This document shows positions 45,580 through 54,972 of a stretch of 64,000 nt of DNA, piece by piece. The stretch is from Noviherbaspirillum pedocola (GTDB lineage Bacteria > Pseudomonadota > Gammaproteobacteria > Burkholderiales > Burkholderiaceae_D). Location: assembly GCF_016632335.1 (NCBI RefSeq), contig NZ_JAEPBG010000025.1, forward strand, positions 1-64,000. The letters run 5' to 3'. The position numbers were made by a program, and so were the translations under genes. Each line of letters starts with the position of its first letter. Positions within the stretch are counted from its first letter, which is position 1. The notes below the pieces were generated by a model, which was given only the letters and a program-made list of their open reading frames with translations, made no database searches and had not been told where the DNA came from.

Positions 45580-46362
45580 TCAGCGCGGTGACATGCGGAT
45601 GGCACCATCCAGGCGGACGCTCTCGCCGTTGAAGTATTCATTCAAGATCATGAACTCGGCCAGTGCCGCGTATTCGTCCGGCTCACCTAGTCGCTTGGGG
45701 AACGGTACAGAATCCGCCAGCGCCTGCTTGACGTTGTCCGGCAAGCCGTGCAACAGCGTAGTGTTGAAAATGCCGGGCATGATGGTATTGACGCGAATTC
45801 CGTCGTTCATTAGGTCGCGGGCGATCGGTAGCGTCATGCCGACCAGGCCGGCCTTCGAAGCCGAGTAGGCGGCCTGGCCGATTTGACCGTCCTCGGCCGC
45901 TACTGAGGCGGTATTGACGATGACGCCGCGCTCCCCGTTGGACAGCGGCCCAAGCGAGAGCATGCCGGCAGCTGACTTGGCGAGGCAGCGGAAGTTGCCG
46001 ACCAGGTTAATTTGAATGATCTTGTCGAAGGCGTGACTTGGATAGTGCTTGATCTCGCCGGTGGCCTTGTCGCGGCTGGCGGTCTTGATCGCATTGCCGG
46101 TTCCGGCGCAGTTGACCAAGATGCGTTCCTGGCCGATGGTGGCGCGAGCTTTAGCGAAACCGGCGTCAACATCGGCTTCGGAAGTGACGTCCACCTTGCA
46201 GAACACGCCGCCGAGTTCGGCGGCGAGCGCCTCCCCCTTTTCTATATTGAGGTCGAACAGCGCTACCTGCACACCGTGGGAAGCGAGGCGACGCGCGGTT
46301 GCTTCGCCTAGGCCGGAAGCGCCACCAGTGATGACGGCCGAGATCGTCTTGTCGAGTTTCAT
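45580..46362 (-). CDS. 3-hydroxyacyl-CoA dehydrogenase type-2-like SDR (HSD10-like)
   Basis: 260 residues. TGGASGLGEATARRLASHG cofactor motif, FDLNIEKGE (Asp favouring NAD), VNCAG, catalytic Ser and YSASKAG, and PGIFNTTLLHGLPD. The sequence follows the HSD17B10/short-chain 3-hydroxyacyl-CoA dehydrogenase pattern, including the insertion ASRDKATGE. Likely oxidises 3-hydroxy-2-methylacyl-CoA or similar. It sits 24 bp after the FadJ-like gene. Confidence 0.85.
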   Translation of the reverse strand: MKLDKTISAVITGGASGLGEATARRLASHGVQVALFDLNIEKGEALAAELGGVFCKVDVTSEADVDAGFAKARATIGQERILVNCAGTGNAIKTASRDKATGEIKHYPSHAFDKIIQINLVGNFRCLAKSAAGMLSLGPLSNGERGVIVNTASVAAEDGQIGQAAYSASKAGLVGMTLPIARDLMNDGIRVNTIMPGIFNTTLLHGLPDNVKQALADSVPFPKRLGEPDEYAALAEFMILNEYFNGESVRLDGAIRMSPR

Positions 46363-46386
46363 GCGAAATTCCTTGAATAAATTTTT

Positions 46387-48540
46387 TCAGGGCGCGCCGT
46401 AATATCTGCTGCCATTGGAAGCCATCGTCCGCATGCGGGTGGTGGCTTGATAGTGTTTGCCGAGATGCGCATAGTGGTCGCAGCGTCGCACTACTGCCTC
46501 CAAGCCAAGCCAGTCGGCATACTTCAATGCGCCGCCGAGATATTTCGGAAAGCCGATGCCGAGCAGCAGTGCCATGTCAAGTTCTGCCGGCGTCGCCACC
46601 ACTTCTTCTTCCAATGCATGCGCGGCTTCCACCATCAACGGCAGCATCATGCGCTCGACAATCTCGGTGTGGCTGAGTTCACACCGCCCGTGCGGCTGGA
46701 TCGTTGCTAGCAGTGCGGCGGTATCCTCGGCTACATGCTTTCTTGGCTTGCCGGCAGGGTCCAGCTCGTAGCGGTAGAAACCGATGCCGTTCTTCTGACC
46801 ATAGCGCTCATGCTCCACCATTAGCCTCAGGGCATCGCGCGCCAGCGGCGGCATGCGCTCTGGGTAACCAGCCGAAATCACGTCGCTGACGTGGCTACCG
46901 GTGTCCATGCCGACTACGTCTTCCAGGTAAGCCGGACCCATCGGCCAACCAAATTCTTCCATAACGTGGTCGATCAGTAGGTAGTCGACACCTTCAGCCA
47001 CCAGTTCCATGAAAGCGCGCACATAGGCAGTCAAGATGCGGTTAACCAAGAACCCTGGGCAATCCTTAACCACAATCGGCGTCTTGCCCATGGCCACCGC
47101 GTACCCGACGGCGGTAGAGACCACCTCTTCGCTAGTTGCGCTGCCCTTGATCACCTCGACCAAGGACATCACCGGCACCGGATTGAAGAAATGCATGCCA
47201 ACGAAATTCTGTGGGCGGCGCAGCGCCTGTGCCATGTCGTCGATGCGTAGGCTTGAGGTGTTGGAAGCGATGACTGCGTCCTTGTTTGTCACCTCTTCCA
47301 CTTCGGCCAGCACGCGGCGCTTGATGCTAATGTTCTCGACGATGGCTTCAATCACCACGTCCACCTCATTAAACCCGGCAAAGTCAAGCTGCGGCGTGAT
47401 CGATGCCATGACTGCGTTAGCTTTGTCCTGGGTAAGCCTGCCAGCTTTCACCTGGCGTGCCAGCTGCTTCAGTGCTTCCTTGCTGCCGAGCTCGAGCTGG
47501 GTGGGCTGGATGTCTTTCATGCGCACCGGCACGCCGCGCAGCGCGCTGGTATAAGAAATACCGCCGCCCATGATGCCGGCACCCAGCACCGCCGCCTGCT
47601 TCACTGGGCGAGCCTGCTTCGCGTGGGCGCGAAACAGCTTCTTCAATGCCTGGTCGTTGTGGAACAACTGGACGAGAGAATCGGCGGCCTGGCTCTTGGC
47701 GACCGCGCCAAAGGCTTCGCATTCAAGCCGGCGCGCGCCAGCCCGGTCGAGTAGCACCGCATGCGCCATCATGTCTACTGCGACCGTCGCAGCTGGCTGG
47801 TGCTTCGGAGCGGTGGCGGCGATCTTCTCTCGCGACGCCTGGAAGACGGCGGCGACTTCCGCTGCCGGCAGCGGCACCGGTTCCAACTTGCGTCGGCGCT
47901 GGGCCTGCCAGTCGATCTGGCCGTCGGCTGCGCGGCGCAGCAGGCCCAGCGAGACTTCACGCAGTTTTTCCGGCGCGCAGATCTCGTCCACTACGCCTGC
48001 GCGCAGTGCCGCTTCCGCCTTGCTCGGTTTGCCACTCGAAACCCAGTCGATCGCGGTCTGCACGCTCGCCACGCGCGGCAGGCGCACCGTGCCGCCGGCT
48101 CCAGGAAACAAGCCGAGGTTGACTTCCGGTACGCCGACTTGGGCGGTGTTCGACATCACCCGGTACACTGCCGACAGCGCGATCTCCAGCCCACCCCCTA
48201 GGGCATAGCCGTTGATGGCGGCCACGGTCGGAATTGGCAGATCCTCGAAGGCAGTGATCGGCTGGTTGCTCCAGTTGTTCTCTGCCTTCAATTTTTCCGG
48301 TGGCGCCTTGAACAGTTCATGAAACTCAGTGATGTCAGCACCGACGATGAACACATCCTTGGCACTGCTCATAAGCACGCCACGCAGTTCGGGCATGGCG
48401 GCGATGGCGCGGGTGGCTTCGCCAAGCTCACGCGACATCAGGCGGTCCATCTTATTTATGGACGCACCTTGGCGATTGAAGCAGAGCTCCACGAAGCCCT
48501 CCGCGAGGGCAGTGACGGTGATGGTCTGACCTAGGTACAC
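46387..48540 (-). CDS. fadJ: FadJ/FadB-type multifunctional enoyl-CoA hydratase/3-hydroxyacyl-CoA dehydrogenase
   Basis: 717 residues from GTG 48540 (AAAAGGGGAAA upstream). The N-terminal crotonase domain keeps both catalytic glutamates (GGGLEIALSA, GVPEVNLGLFPGAGGT). The dehydrogenase domain starts near 320 with AAVLGAGIMGGGISY and contains SNTSSLRIDDMAQALRRPQN, HFFNPVP and the C-terminal halves. It carries out hydration and NAD-dependent oxidation in beta-oxidation. First gene of its operon, 56 bp downstream of operator site D. Confidence 0.9.
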   Translation of the reverse strand: MYLGQTITVTALAEGFVELCFNRQGASINKMDRLMSRELGEATRAIAAMPELRGVLMSSAKDVFIVGADITEFHELFKAPPEKLKAENNWSNQPITAFEDLPIPTVAAINGYALGGGLEIALSAVYRVMSNTAQVGVPEVNLGLFPGAGGTVRLPRVASVQTAIDWVSSGKPSKAEAALRAGVVDEICAPEKLREVSLGLLRRAADGQIDWQAQRRRKLEPVPLPAAEVAAVFQASREKIAATAPKHQPAATVAVDMMAHAVLLDRAGARRLECEAFGAVAKSQAADSLVQLFHNDQALKKLFRAHAKQARPVKQAAVLGAGIMGGGISYTSALRGVPVRMKDIQPTQLELGSKEALKQLARQVKAGRLTQDKANAVMASITPQLDFAGFNEVDVVIEAIVENISIKRRVLAEVEEVTNKDAVIASNTSSLRIDDMAQALRRPQNFVGMHFFNPVPVMSLVEVIKGSATSEEVVSTAVGYAVAMGKTPIVVKDCPGFLVNRILTAYVRAFMELVAEGVDYLLIDHVMEEFGWPMGPAYLEDVVGMDTGSHVSDVISAGYPERMPPLARDALRLMVEHERYGQKNGIGFYRYELDPAGKPRKHVAEDTAALLATIQPHGRCELSHTEIVERMMLPLMVEAAHALEEEVVATPAELDMALLLGIGFPKYLGGALKYADWLGLEAVVRRCDHYAHLGKHYQATTRMRTMASNGSRYYGAP

Positions 48541-48596
48541 GCGATTTCCCCTTTTTTACGATAGGGCGAGTCTACGTGCGACGACAGCAGGCAGCA

Positions 48597-48612
48597 TCGT
48601 CGGAACCGACGA
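48597..48612. promoter_or_regulatory. Acyl-CoA regulon operator, site D
   Basis: TCGTCGG-AA-CCGACGA is the most symmetric copy (7-bp arms). It lies in the divergent promoter of fadJ (56 bp) and the LuxR-type regulator gene (119 bp). Confidence 0.78.
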
Positions 48613-48731
48613 ATGCGCGGTGGTGGTCGACGTGATCCGTCTGAGCACATGCAATGCCGCGTTCACAACGCCAACATCTCAGCTAGAATCGCAAGCGAAA
48701 TGACAGCCGCTGCCCGTCCCGGTTCACCACC

Positions 48732-51455
48732 ATGATCGAATCCGCCAGCCTTTACCGCCCCTTCCTTTCAACGAAGCTTAATCCGCCCACCACCACGCCA
48801 GCCCAAGTGCCGCGTGACGGCATCTGGGATAAGGTCCGCTCGGCGCAGTCGATGAAGCTGATTCTGGTGCGCGCACCGGCCGGCTTTGGCAAGACGACTG
48901 CGATGGTGCAGTTCCGGGCGCACCTGGAAGAAAACCATATCGAGACGGCCTGGATGACGCTAGACGGCGGCGATAACGATGCTTCCCGTTTCCTCGCATG
49001 TTTATCTGGCGCAGTTTCGGTGCTGACCGGTGACCGCGACGAGCCCGAGGAGGCAAACCTGCTGGCGACTGGCCAACCGCTGGCTGACATGGCGCTCAGC
49101 ATCATCGACCGCCTGGCCAAGCACAGTGCGCCGTTCGCGCTGTTCCTGGACGACTTCGAAACGCTTCAGGAGCCGACCGTGCTGCGTCTAGTGCGTGAAC
49201 TGCTCGACAACCTGCCGCGGCGCGGCCAGCTGATCATCGGCTCGCGCGGGCTGCCCGACCTCGGGCTGGGCCGCCTGCGTGCGCGAGGCCATCTATTGGA
49301 GATCGATGCGACCCAACTGCGCTTCACGCTTCAGGAAACCACCGAGTTCGTCACCCGCCGCCGCCGAATCGCGCTGCCAGAAGAAGAGCTCTCGCTATTG
49401 CATAGAAAGACCGAAGGCTGGGTCGCGGCGCTGTGGCTTGCCTCGATGGCGCTGGAGGGCCGCGACGGAAAATCGGAATTTATCGCCCGATTTTCAGGCT
49501 CAAATGAAGCGGTGGCCGACTACCTTGCCGAGGACGTGCTTGCCAGCCAGCCACCGGCGGTGCGCGACTTCCTGCTGCGCACCAGCATCCTGCGCCACTT
49601 GAACGCATCACTATGCAATGCCCTTCTGCCCGGCGCCGACAGCGGCGCGGTGCTGCGCCAGTTGGAAGAATCTAACCTATTCCTCACACCGATAGAGGGC
49701 GAGGAACGCAGCTATCGCTACCACAGCCTGTTCGCGGGCTTCCTGCGTGCCCAGCTCGAACGTGAACTACCTAGGCAGGCGGCGCAGTTACATCGCGCCG
49801 CCTCACACTGGTATGAGTCCTGTAGCCGGCCGGTGCCGGCGATCGACCATGCAATCGAAGGCGGCAACTACGAACATGCGGTAAGGTTGCTCGAACTGCA
49901 TGCGGAAAGCCTGCTCGAAGGTGGCCGCATGCGCCTGCTAGCGCGCTGGTTCTCAGCCCTGCCCGATGCCGCCATCCGCCGCTCGCCTTTGCTGCAGGTA
50001 ATTCATGTCTGGGCGGTATGCCTGACGCGAGGCCCTTGGGAGGCAATGGCGGTTCTGGAGGACTCCGGCTGCTTGCAATCCGACGATCCACGCGTACTGG
50101 CGCATGTGCTGGCGCTGCGGCCGATGAGTCTGGCGATGATGGACCGCAAGGAAGATGCCCATGCGCTCGGCCGCGAGGCGCTGGCGCGCCTGCCGCTTGG
50201 CAATGCCTTTGCCGACAATACCCTGGCCAACGAAATGGCCTACATATTCGCGGTGATGGGGGACTACCAAGCTTCGCACAAGCTGCTCGACTCGGCGCGG
50301 CGCGGACAGGGCTTGACTGCCAGCGCCTTCCATAAGATGTATTCGGAATCGGTGGAAGGCATCATCGACCTCGAAGAAGCCCAACTGCGGCAGGCTACCG
50401 CTCGTTTCCGGATCGCGGTCAGCTCCACCCATTCGGTATCCTACCGCCATACCGGTGGCAACGCCTGGGCCGGTGTGCTGTACGCCGCCACGCTGTACGA
50501 AGCCAACGACCTTGGCCAAGCCGAGCACCTGCTGCAGGTGTACGTGCCACTGGCCAAGGACGTCGGCCTGCCCGACCACATGATCATCGGCTACACTTTG
50601 CTATCGCGCGTAGCGTTTCATCGCGGCGACATCGACCAGTCGTTTCAATGGCTGACCGAGATGGAGTACATCGGCCACCGGCGCCAGCTGCCGCGCGTGG
50701 TGAGCAGCGCCAAGCTGGAACGCGCGCGCATCCTCGCCCTGCAAGGCAACATCGGAGGCGCCCAAGAGGAGTTTGCACGCGCCAATACGTTTGAGGTGTG
50801 GGAACGGGTGCAGCGGCTGCGGCTGCCTGCCCACGACATCGACAACGCTGAGCTGGGAGCGATCCGGCTGCACGTATTCACCGGCAATGGAAAGGCGGCG
50901 CTACAGATGGCAGAACCAGCGCTGGCAGCTGCAATCGCGTCGAAGCGCCTTCGCCGCGCGTTAAAGTTGCGGGTGCTGCGTGCCCTGGCAGAGCACCAGT
51001 CGGGCGATCTGCGCACTGCGGTAGCTAGCATGACCGACATGCTGAAGGCAACGTGCAGCGAAGGCTTTATCCGCCTGATCGTCGACGAAGGCGAACGGGC
51101 CGGGCAGCTGGTGCGCGAGGTGGAGGAAGCCTGCCGCGCGCAGGGAGGAAGATCCGATCCTATCTTTAGTGTCTATCTACAGAAGCTGCTGGAAGCGTTC
51201 GGACCGGTGCCGGCAGCCGAGCTAGACATGCCGGCTGGCGATGCGGCCAACGTGCTGGTGGAACAGCTCACGGCTAAGGAGATTCGTATACTGTCACTAC
51301 TGGCGGAAGGATATTCGAATAGTGCACTAGCGGAAAAGCTGTTCGTGTCTGACAGTACCGTGCGTACGCATCTTAGGAATATCAACGGCAAGCTCAATGC
51401 GCATAACCGCACGCAGGCGGTGGCGGTGGCGCGCAAGCTTGGGGTGATACGTTAG
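48732..51455 (+). CDS. Large ATP-binding LuxR-family regulator (LAL; MalT/AlkS-like)
   Basis: 907 residues. N-terminal STAND ATPase with Walker A at 48-56 (APAGFGKTT) and Walker-B-like FALFLDDFETL; a middle of helical TPR-like repeats (about 350-800); and a C-terminal LuxR HTH (LTAKEIRILSLLAEGYSNSA, LAEKLFVSDSTVRTHLRNIN). MalT and AlkS are activators of this class; AlkS responds to alkanes. It is transcribed divergently from the FadJ operon over operator site D and is the only intact transcription factor in the acyl-CoA block. This makes it the best candidate for the regulon's activator. Confidence 0.88.
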   Translation: MIESASLYRPFLSTKLNPPTTTPAQVPRDGIWDKVRSAQSMKLILVRAPAGFGKTTAMVQFRAHLEENHIETAWMTLDGGDNDASRFLACLSGAVSVLTGDRDEPEEANLLATGQPLADMALSIIDRLAKHSAPFALFLDDFETLQEPTVLRLVRELLDNLPRRGQLIIGSRGLPDLGLGRLRARGHLLEIDATQLRFTLQETTEFVTRRRRIALPEEELSLLHRKTEGWVAALWLASMALEGRDGKSEFIARFSGSNEAVADYLAEDVLASQPPAVRDFLLRTSILRHLNASLCNALLPGADSGAVLRQLEESNLFLTPIEGEERSYRYHSLFAGFLRAQLERELPRQAAQLHRAASHWYESCSRPVPAIDHAIEGGNYEHAVRLLELHAESLLEGGRMRLLARWFSALPDAAIRRSPLLQVIHVWAVCLTRGPWEAMAVLEDSGCLQSDDPRVLAHVLALRPMSLAMMDRKEDAHALGREALARLPLGNAFADNTLANEMAYIFAVMGDYQASHKLLDSARRGQGLTASAFHKMYSESVEGIIDLEEAQLRQATARFRIAVSSTHSVSYRHTGGNAWAGVLYAATLYEANDLGQAEHLLQVYVPLAKDVGLPDHMIIGYTLLSRVAFHRGDIDQSFQWLTEMEYIGHRRQLPRVVSSAKLERARILALQGNIGGAQEEFARANTFEVWERVQRLRLPAHDIDNAELGAIRLHVFTGNGKAALQMAEPALAAAIASKRLRRALKLRVLRALAEHQSGDLRTAVASMTDMLKATCSEGFIRLIVDEGERAGQLVREVEEACRAQGGRSDPIFSVYLQKLLEAFGPVPAAELDMPAGDAANVLVEQLTAKEIRILSLLAEGYSNSALAEKLFVSDSTVRTHLRNINGKLNAHNRTQAVAVARKLGVIR

Positions 51456-51862
51456 TCGTCGGCGTGACGGGGGCTGCCATTGACAACTTCTTTCGTCACC
51501 GCATTGCAAAGGGTAGGTCGCTGCACTTTAAACGCGCAAGGCACTAAAATTGTTAAATCGCAGCAGGCAATAGTGATTTAATTGGTTATCCGCTTCGTTT
51601 GACTCCGCATATCGACAGCTTGAGCAAACCAGCCTCGCCGCCCTGCAGCCGCTTGCTTTACGCCAGCGGCGCGGCTCCGGCTAAGACCAAGCTCACTTCG
51701 GAAAGATCATCCTTTCATAAATTCCGTGACCGCCGGGATCTACCTAGTGATCGTTCCGATTTGCGTATTGGTCATAATAAGGAGAGCGAGGTCGGCAAGG
51801 CCTAAAGAGCCATGCACCCGCCATAAGCCAAGGCAAGCTGCCTGAGCGCGGCGGCATTGCGG
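51456..51862. other. Intergenic stretch without recognisable gene
   Basis: A hydrophobic peptide frame at about 51737-51850 (IYLVIVPICVLVIIRRARSA) looks like a broken membrane-protein end. No clear promoter or repeat was seen apart from a partial TCGTCGG half-site at about 51455. Confidence 0.3.
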
Positions 51863-52900
51863 ATGGTGGTCCTGAATGCGGGAGCGCCCAATTTTCTGCC
51901 TCTTTTGCTCGGCAACATCAGCCTGACCGCCGGCACGGTGTTCCATTGGTCCGGAATCCACACCTTTTACTGCCGCAAGCCGACACGTACTGGTTGGGTC
52001 AAACTCGCCGCTTTCGCCGTCGCCTTCTTGGCGCTACTGCCGTTTCATGCCACCGTCAGGGACCGCCCCATCCTGTCAGCCTCTACCTTGTGCGCTATCC
52101 TGACCTTGTGCCTGATCGATGTTGTTCGCCACCGATCGGAATCATTTTCATTTGCTTCGCGACTGGCCGTCTTTGCCTTGCTGCTAGTTATGGTCACCGG
52201 CTTCCACCCCTTGGCCCTGCTGGCGCGGGACGGTTCGTATTTACCCGTCACCGATTGTGTCCTCGGCATCATGGTGGTTTACTTCGCGCCGCTAGCCGGC
52301 ACTCTGCCATTCTCGATAGTGCTCGTCCTGCTGTATTTTGAAAAGCTGGTTGGTCTAAAGCTTCATCTCGCACCGCATGAGGAATTGACCGGGCTGATGA
52401 ACCGCCGCGCCATCATGACCCGAGGACGCCAGGAAATCGAACTGGCCGTCCGTACCAGCCAACCGGTGGCGCTGGCCTATCTGGACATCGACCACTTCAA
52501 GAGCATCAATGACGATCGCGTCCACAAGAGCTGCAATGGCATGCTGGCCCGGTTCGCCGATCTGTTCAAGAAGACTTGCCGGACCACCGATCTGGCAAGT
52601 CGCTACGGCGGCGAGGAATTCTGCGTAATGCTGCCCAGCATCCGCGTAAAAGGCGCTTCCCCCTTTGGCCAACGCCTACTGGAAGCCGTTCACGTGTGCG
52701 ACTTCCACATTGGCCGCCAAGTGACGGTCAGCATCCGCCTTGTGGTATGGACGCCGCTGGACGCGGCGGTTTTTCGGAACAGCCTGATTCGGCAGGCCGA
52801 CTTGCCCTTGTACGAAGCCAATCGCATGGGCCGAGACCGGTTCCTCGTGCATGTCTCCAGCCAAGATTTAACGCCCGGTCTCGAACGGCTTGCGGGCTAG
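51863..52900 (+). CDS. Membrane-bound GGDEF-domain protein, possibly degenerate
   Basis: About 345 residues from ATG 51863 (TTG 51857 is also possible; neither has a good ribosome site). Six or so membrane helices (about 10-165) precede a GGDEF domain with LTGLMNRRAIMTRGR, YLDIDHFKSIN and the active-site GGEEF at 249-253. The usual GH...GD motif after INDxxG is replaced (DRVHKSCNGML), and the C-terminal A-D-x-A-L-Y-x-A-K element is altered (RQADLPLYEANRMGRDRF). The enzyme may be a weak or inactive diguanylate cyclase. The first helix appears cut, so the N-terminus may be truncated. Confidence 0.65.
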   Translation: MVVLNAGAPNFLPLLLGNISLTAGTVFHWSGIHTFYCRKPTRTGWVKLAAFAVAFLALLPFHATVRDRPILSASTLCAILTLCLIDVVRHRSESFSFASRLAVFALLLVMVTGFHPLALLARDGSYLPVTDCVLGIMVVYFAPLAGTLPFSIVLVLLYFEKLVGLKLHLAPHEELTGLMNRRAIMTRGRQEIELAVRTSQPVALAYLDIDHFKSINDDRVHKSCNGMLARFADLFKKTCRTTDLASRYGGEEFCVMLPSIRVKGASPFGQRLLEAVHVCDFHIGRQVTVSIRLVVWTPLDAAVFRNSLIRQADLPLYEANRMGRDRFLVHVSSQDLTPGLERLAG

Positions 52901-52937
52901 AAAAGGCGGCCGCTGACACTTGCTGGCACCATCCGAA

Positions 52938-53759
52938 TCACTCCGCGAACTGCGCCGCCCGCTTCTCGATGTTGGCCGTTACTGCCTCGACCTGATTCGG
53001 GCTGCCGATCAGTTTCGCCTGCTCCACCGATTCTGCCAGCAGGACCGCCGCCGGGTCGTGGCTGGGCAAGTTGAGCAGGCGCTTGGCGGCTCGGATCGCA
53101 TCCGGACTCTGGCGCGCGATCATGCTTGCGACCTCCAGCGCCGCCGCGTAGGGATCGGCCGCAAGCGTGGTTGCTAGGCCAATCTTTAATGCCTCCTCGC
53201 CGCCCACCTGCCGTCCGGTGTAGGTCAGCTCGCGCACGACGTCCGGCCGCACTAGTTCGCGCAGCAGCCAGATGCCGGCCATGTCCGGCACTAGTCCCCA
53301 CTTGATCTCCATTACTGACAGTTTCGCGTCCGGGGCGACGATGCGCATGTCGGCGCCCAGCGCCAACTGCAGCCCGCCACCGAAGGCCACGCCGTGTACG
53401 GCCGCGATCACCGGCACCGGTAGGTCGCGCCAGATGGTGCAAATGCGCTGGGCGGCATTGGCGATGCCGTGAGTGCGCGCCGACAGTGGCTCATCAAACA
53501 AGCCATCCCCGCCCCCTTTGTCGGCCTCGCGCATGCGCTCGAAGGAAGCCATGTCGAGCCCCGCGCAGAAAGCACGGCCTTCACCTGACAGCAACACTGA
53601 CCGCACCGAGGTGTCCAACATCAATGCCTCGCCGGTGGCCAGCAGCGCATCGAACATGTCCGGGTCGAGCGCGTTCATCTTGGCCGCGCGCATGAGACGC
53701 ACATCGGCAATGCCGTCGCGCACCGTTAGGCGCACGCGTTCATCGGTATGCTGATTCAT
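52938..53759 (-). CDS. Crotonase-family enoyl-CoA hydratase/isomerase
   Basis: 273 residues; GGAGGAG upstream. Oxyanion hole in SGEGRAFCAGLDMASF and AVHGVAFGGGLQLALGADMR (the first hydratase Glu is Gln), with Glu retained in SVMEIKWGLVPDMAGIWLLR. The single-glutamate pattern with GLVPDM suggests an isomerase. Last gene of the SBP-reductase-crotonase-dehydrogenase operon running from 60052. Confidence 0.85.
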   Translation of the reverse strand: MNQHTDERVRLTVRDGIADVRLMRAAKMNALDPDMFDALLATGEALMLDTSVRSVLLSGEGRAFCAGLDMASFERMREADKGGGDGLFDEPLSARTHGIANAAQRICTIWRDLPVPVIAAVHGVAFGGGLQLALGADMRIVAPDAKLSVMEIKWGLVPDMAGIWLLRELVRPDVVRELTYTGRQVGGEEALKIGLATTLAADPYAAALEVASMIARQSPDAIRAAKRLLNLPSHDPAAVLLAESVEQAKLIGSPNQVEAVTANIEKRAAQFAE

Positions 53760-53790
53760 CTAATTCATTTCTCCTCCAGCGGTGCTACGC

Positions 53791-54939
53791 TCACAATGCG
53801 CGCGAAATCACTTCCTTCATGATCTCGTTGGTGCCGCCATAGATGCGCTGAATGCGCGCATCGACATACATGCGGCCGATCAGGTATTCGTTCATGTAGC
53901 CGTAGCCGCCGAACAATTGCAGGCATTCATCGACCACCTTGTTCTGCAGGTCGCTGGCCCAATATTTCACCATCGACGCGCCAACTGTGTCGAGTTTGCC
54001 CGCCACCAGGTCTTCGATGCACTGATCCACATAGATGCGCGCCACCTTGCAGTGGGTCGCGATCTCGGCCAGCTTGAACTTGGTGTTCTGAAATTCCGCT
54101 ATCGGCTGGCCGAACGCTTCACGTTCGCGCACATACTGCAGCGTCGCTTCGTAAGCGCCTTCCATCGCCGCCGCCGCCGTCACGCCGATGATGGTGCGCT
54201 CGTAGGGCAGGTCGCCCATGAGCTGAAAGAAGCCCTTGCCCTCTTCGCCGCCGAGCAGGCAGTCGGCATCGACCTCGACGTCGTCGAAGAACAGCTCCGA
54301 CGTGTCCTGGGCTTTCAGGCCAATCTTGTCGAGCACCTTGCCGACCCGATAACCCGGCTTGTCCTTGGTTTCCACGATTAGGATCGAGGTACCCTTGGCG
54401 CGCTGTGCCGGATCGGTCTTGCACACCACTAGCACCAACCCGGCCAGGAAGCCGTTGGAGATGAAGGTTTTTGCTCCATTGATGACGTACTTGCCGCCGC
54501 GATTCTCGGCGCGGGTACGGATCGCCTGCAGGTCGGAGCCGGTGCCCGGTTCGGTCATGGCGATCGCCCCAACCAGCTCGCCGCGCGCCATCTTCGGCAG
54601 GTAGCGTTCCTTTTGCGCCTCGGTGCCGTGGTTGGCCAGGTAGTGAGCGACGATGGTGTGCACCGAGGCGTTCATGCCGGTCAAGCTGCGCCTAGCCATC
54701 TCCTCGTAGAAGACCGCCTCGTGGCGAAAGTCGCCGCCTCCGCCTCCGTACTCCTGCTTGACGTCCATGCACAGCAGGCCAACTTCGCCGGCCTTGCGCC
54801 AGATTTCGTGCCCGACATGGCCCTGCTTGCGCGCCGCTTCGTCGTGCGGCGTCATTTCACTGTCAATGAAGCGGATGGCGGTATCGCGTACCATCTCCAG
54901 TTCCTCGTTCATCCAAGAACGACGAAATTCAATTGTCAT
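53791..54939 (-). CDS. Acyl-CoA dehydrogenase (LCAD/IVD-like)
   Basis: 382 residues; AGGAGCATACCC before ATG. It has AIAMTEPGTGSDLQAIRTRA (FAD/substrate region), KTFISNG, EREAFGQPIAEFQNTKFKLA and the C-terminal LFGGYGYMNEY...IYGGTNEIMKEV. The usual catalytic Glu of MCAD (E of YEGT) is Gly here, while DLPYERTIIGVTAAA places a Glu on helix G, as in long-chain and isovaleryl-CoA dehydrogenases. It makes the 2,3-enoyl-CoA, passing electrons to ETF. Confidence 0.9.
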   Translation of the reverse strand: MTIEFRRSWMNEELEMVRDTAIRFIDSEMTPHDEAARKQGHVGHEIWRKAGEVGLLCMDVKQEYGGGGGDFRHEAVFYEEMARRSLTGMNASVHTIVAHYLANHGTEAQKERYLPKMARGELVGAIAMTEPGTGSDLQAIRTRAENRGGKYVINGAKTFISNGFLAGLVLVVCKTDPAQRAKGTSILIVETKDKPGYRVGKVLDKIGLKAQDTSELFFDDVEVDADCLLGGEEGKGFFQLMGDLPYERTIIGVTAAAAMEGAYEATLQYVREREAFGQPIAEFQNTKFKLAEIATHCKVARIYVDQCIEDLVAGKLDTVGASMVKYWASDLQNKVVDECLQLFGGYGYMNEYLIGRMYVDARIQRIYGGTNEIMKEVISRAL

Positions 54940-54972
54940 GGGTATGCTCCTGCGCTTGATGGTCGATCCGGC

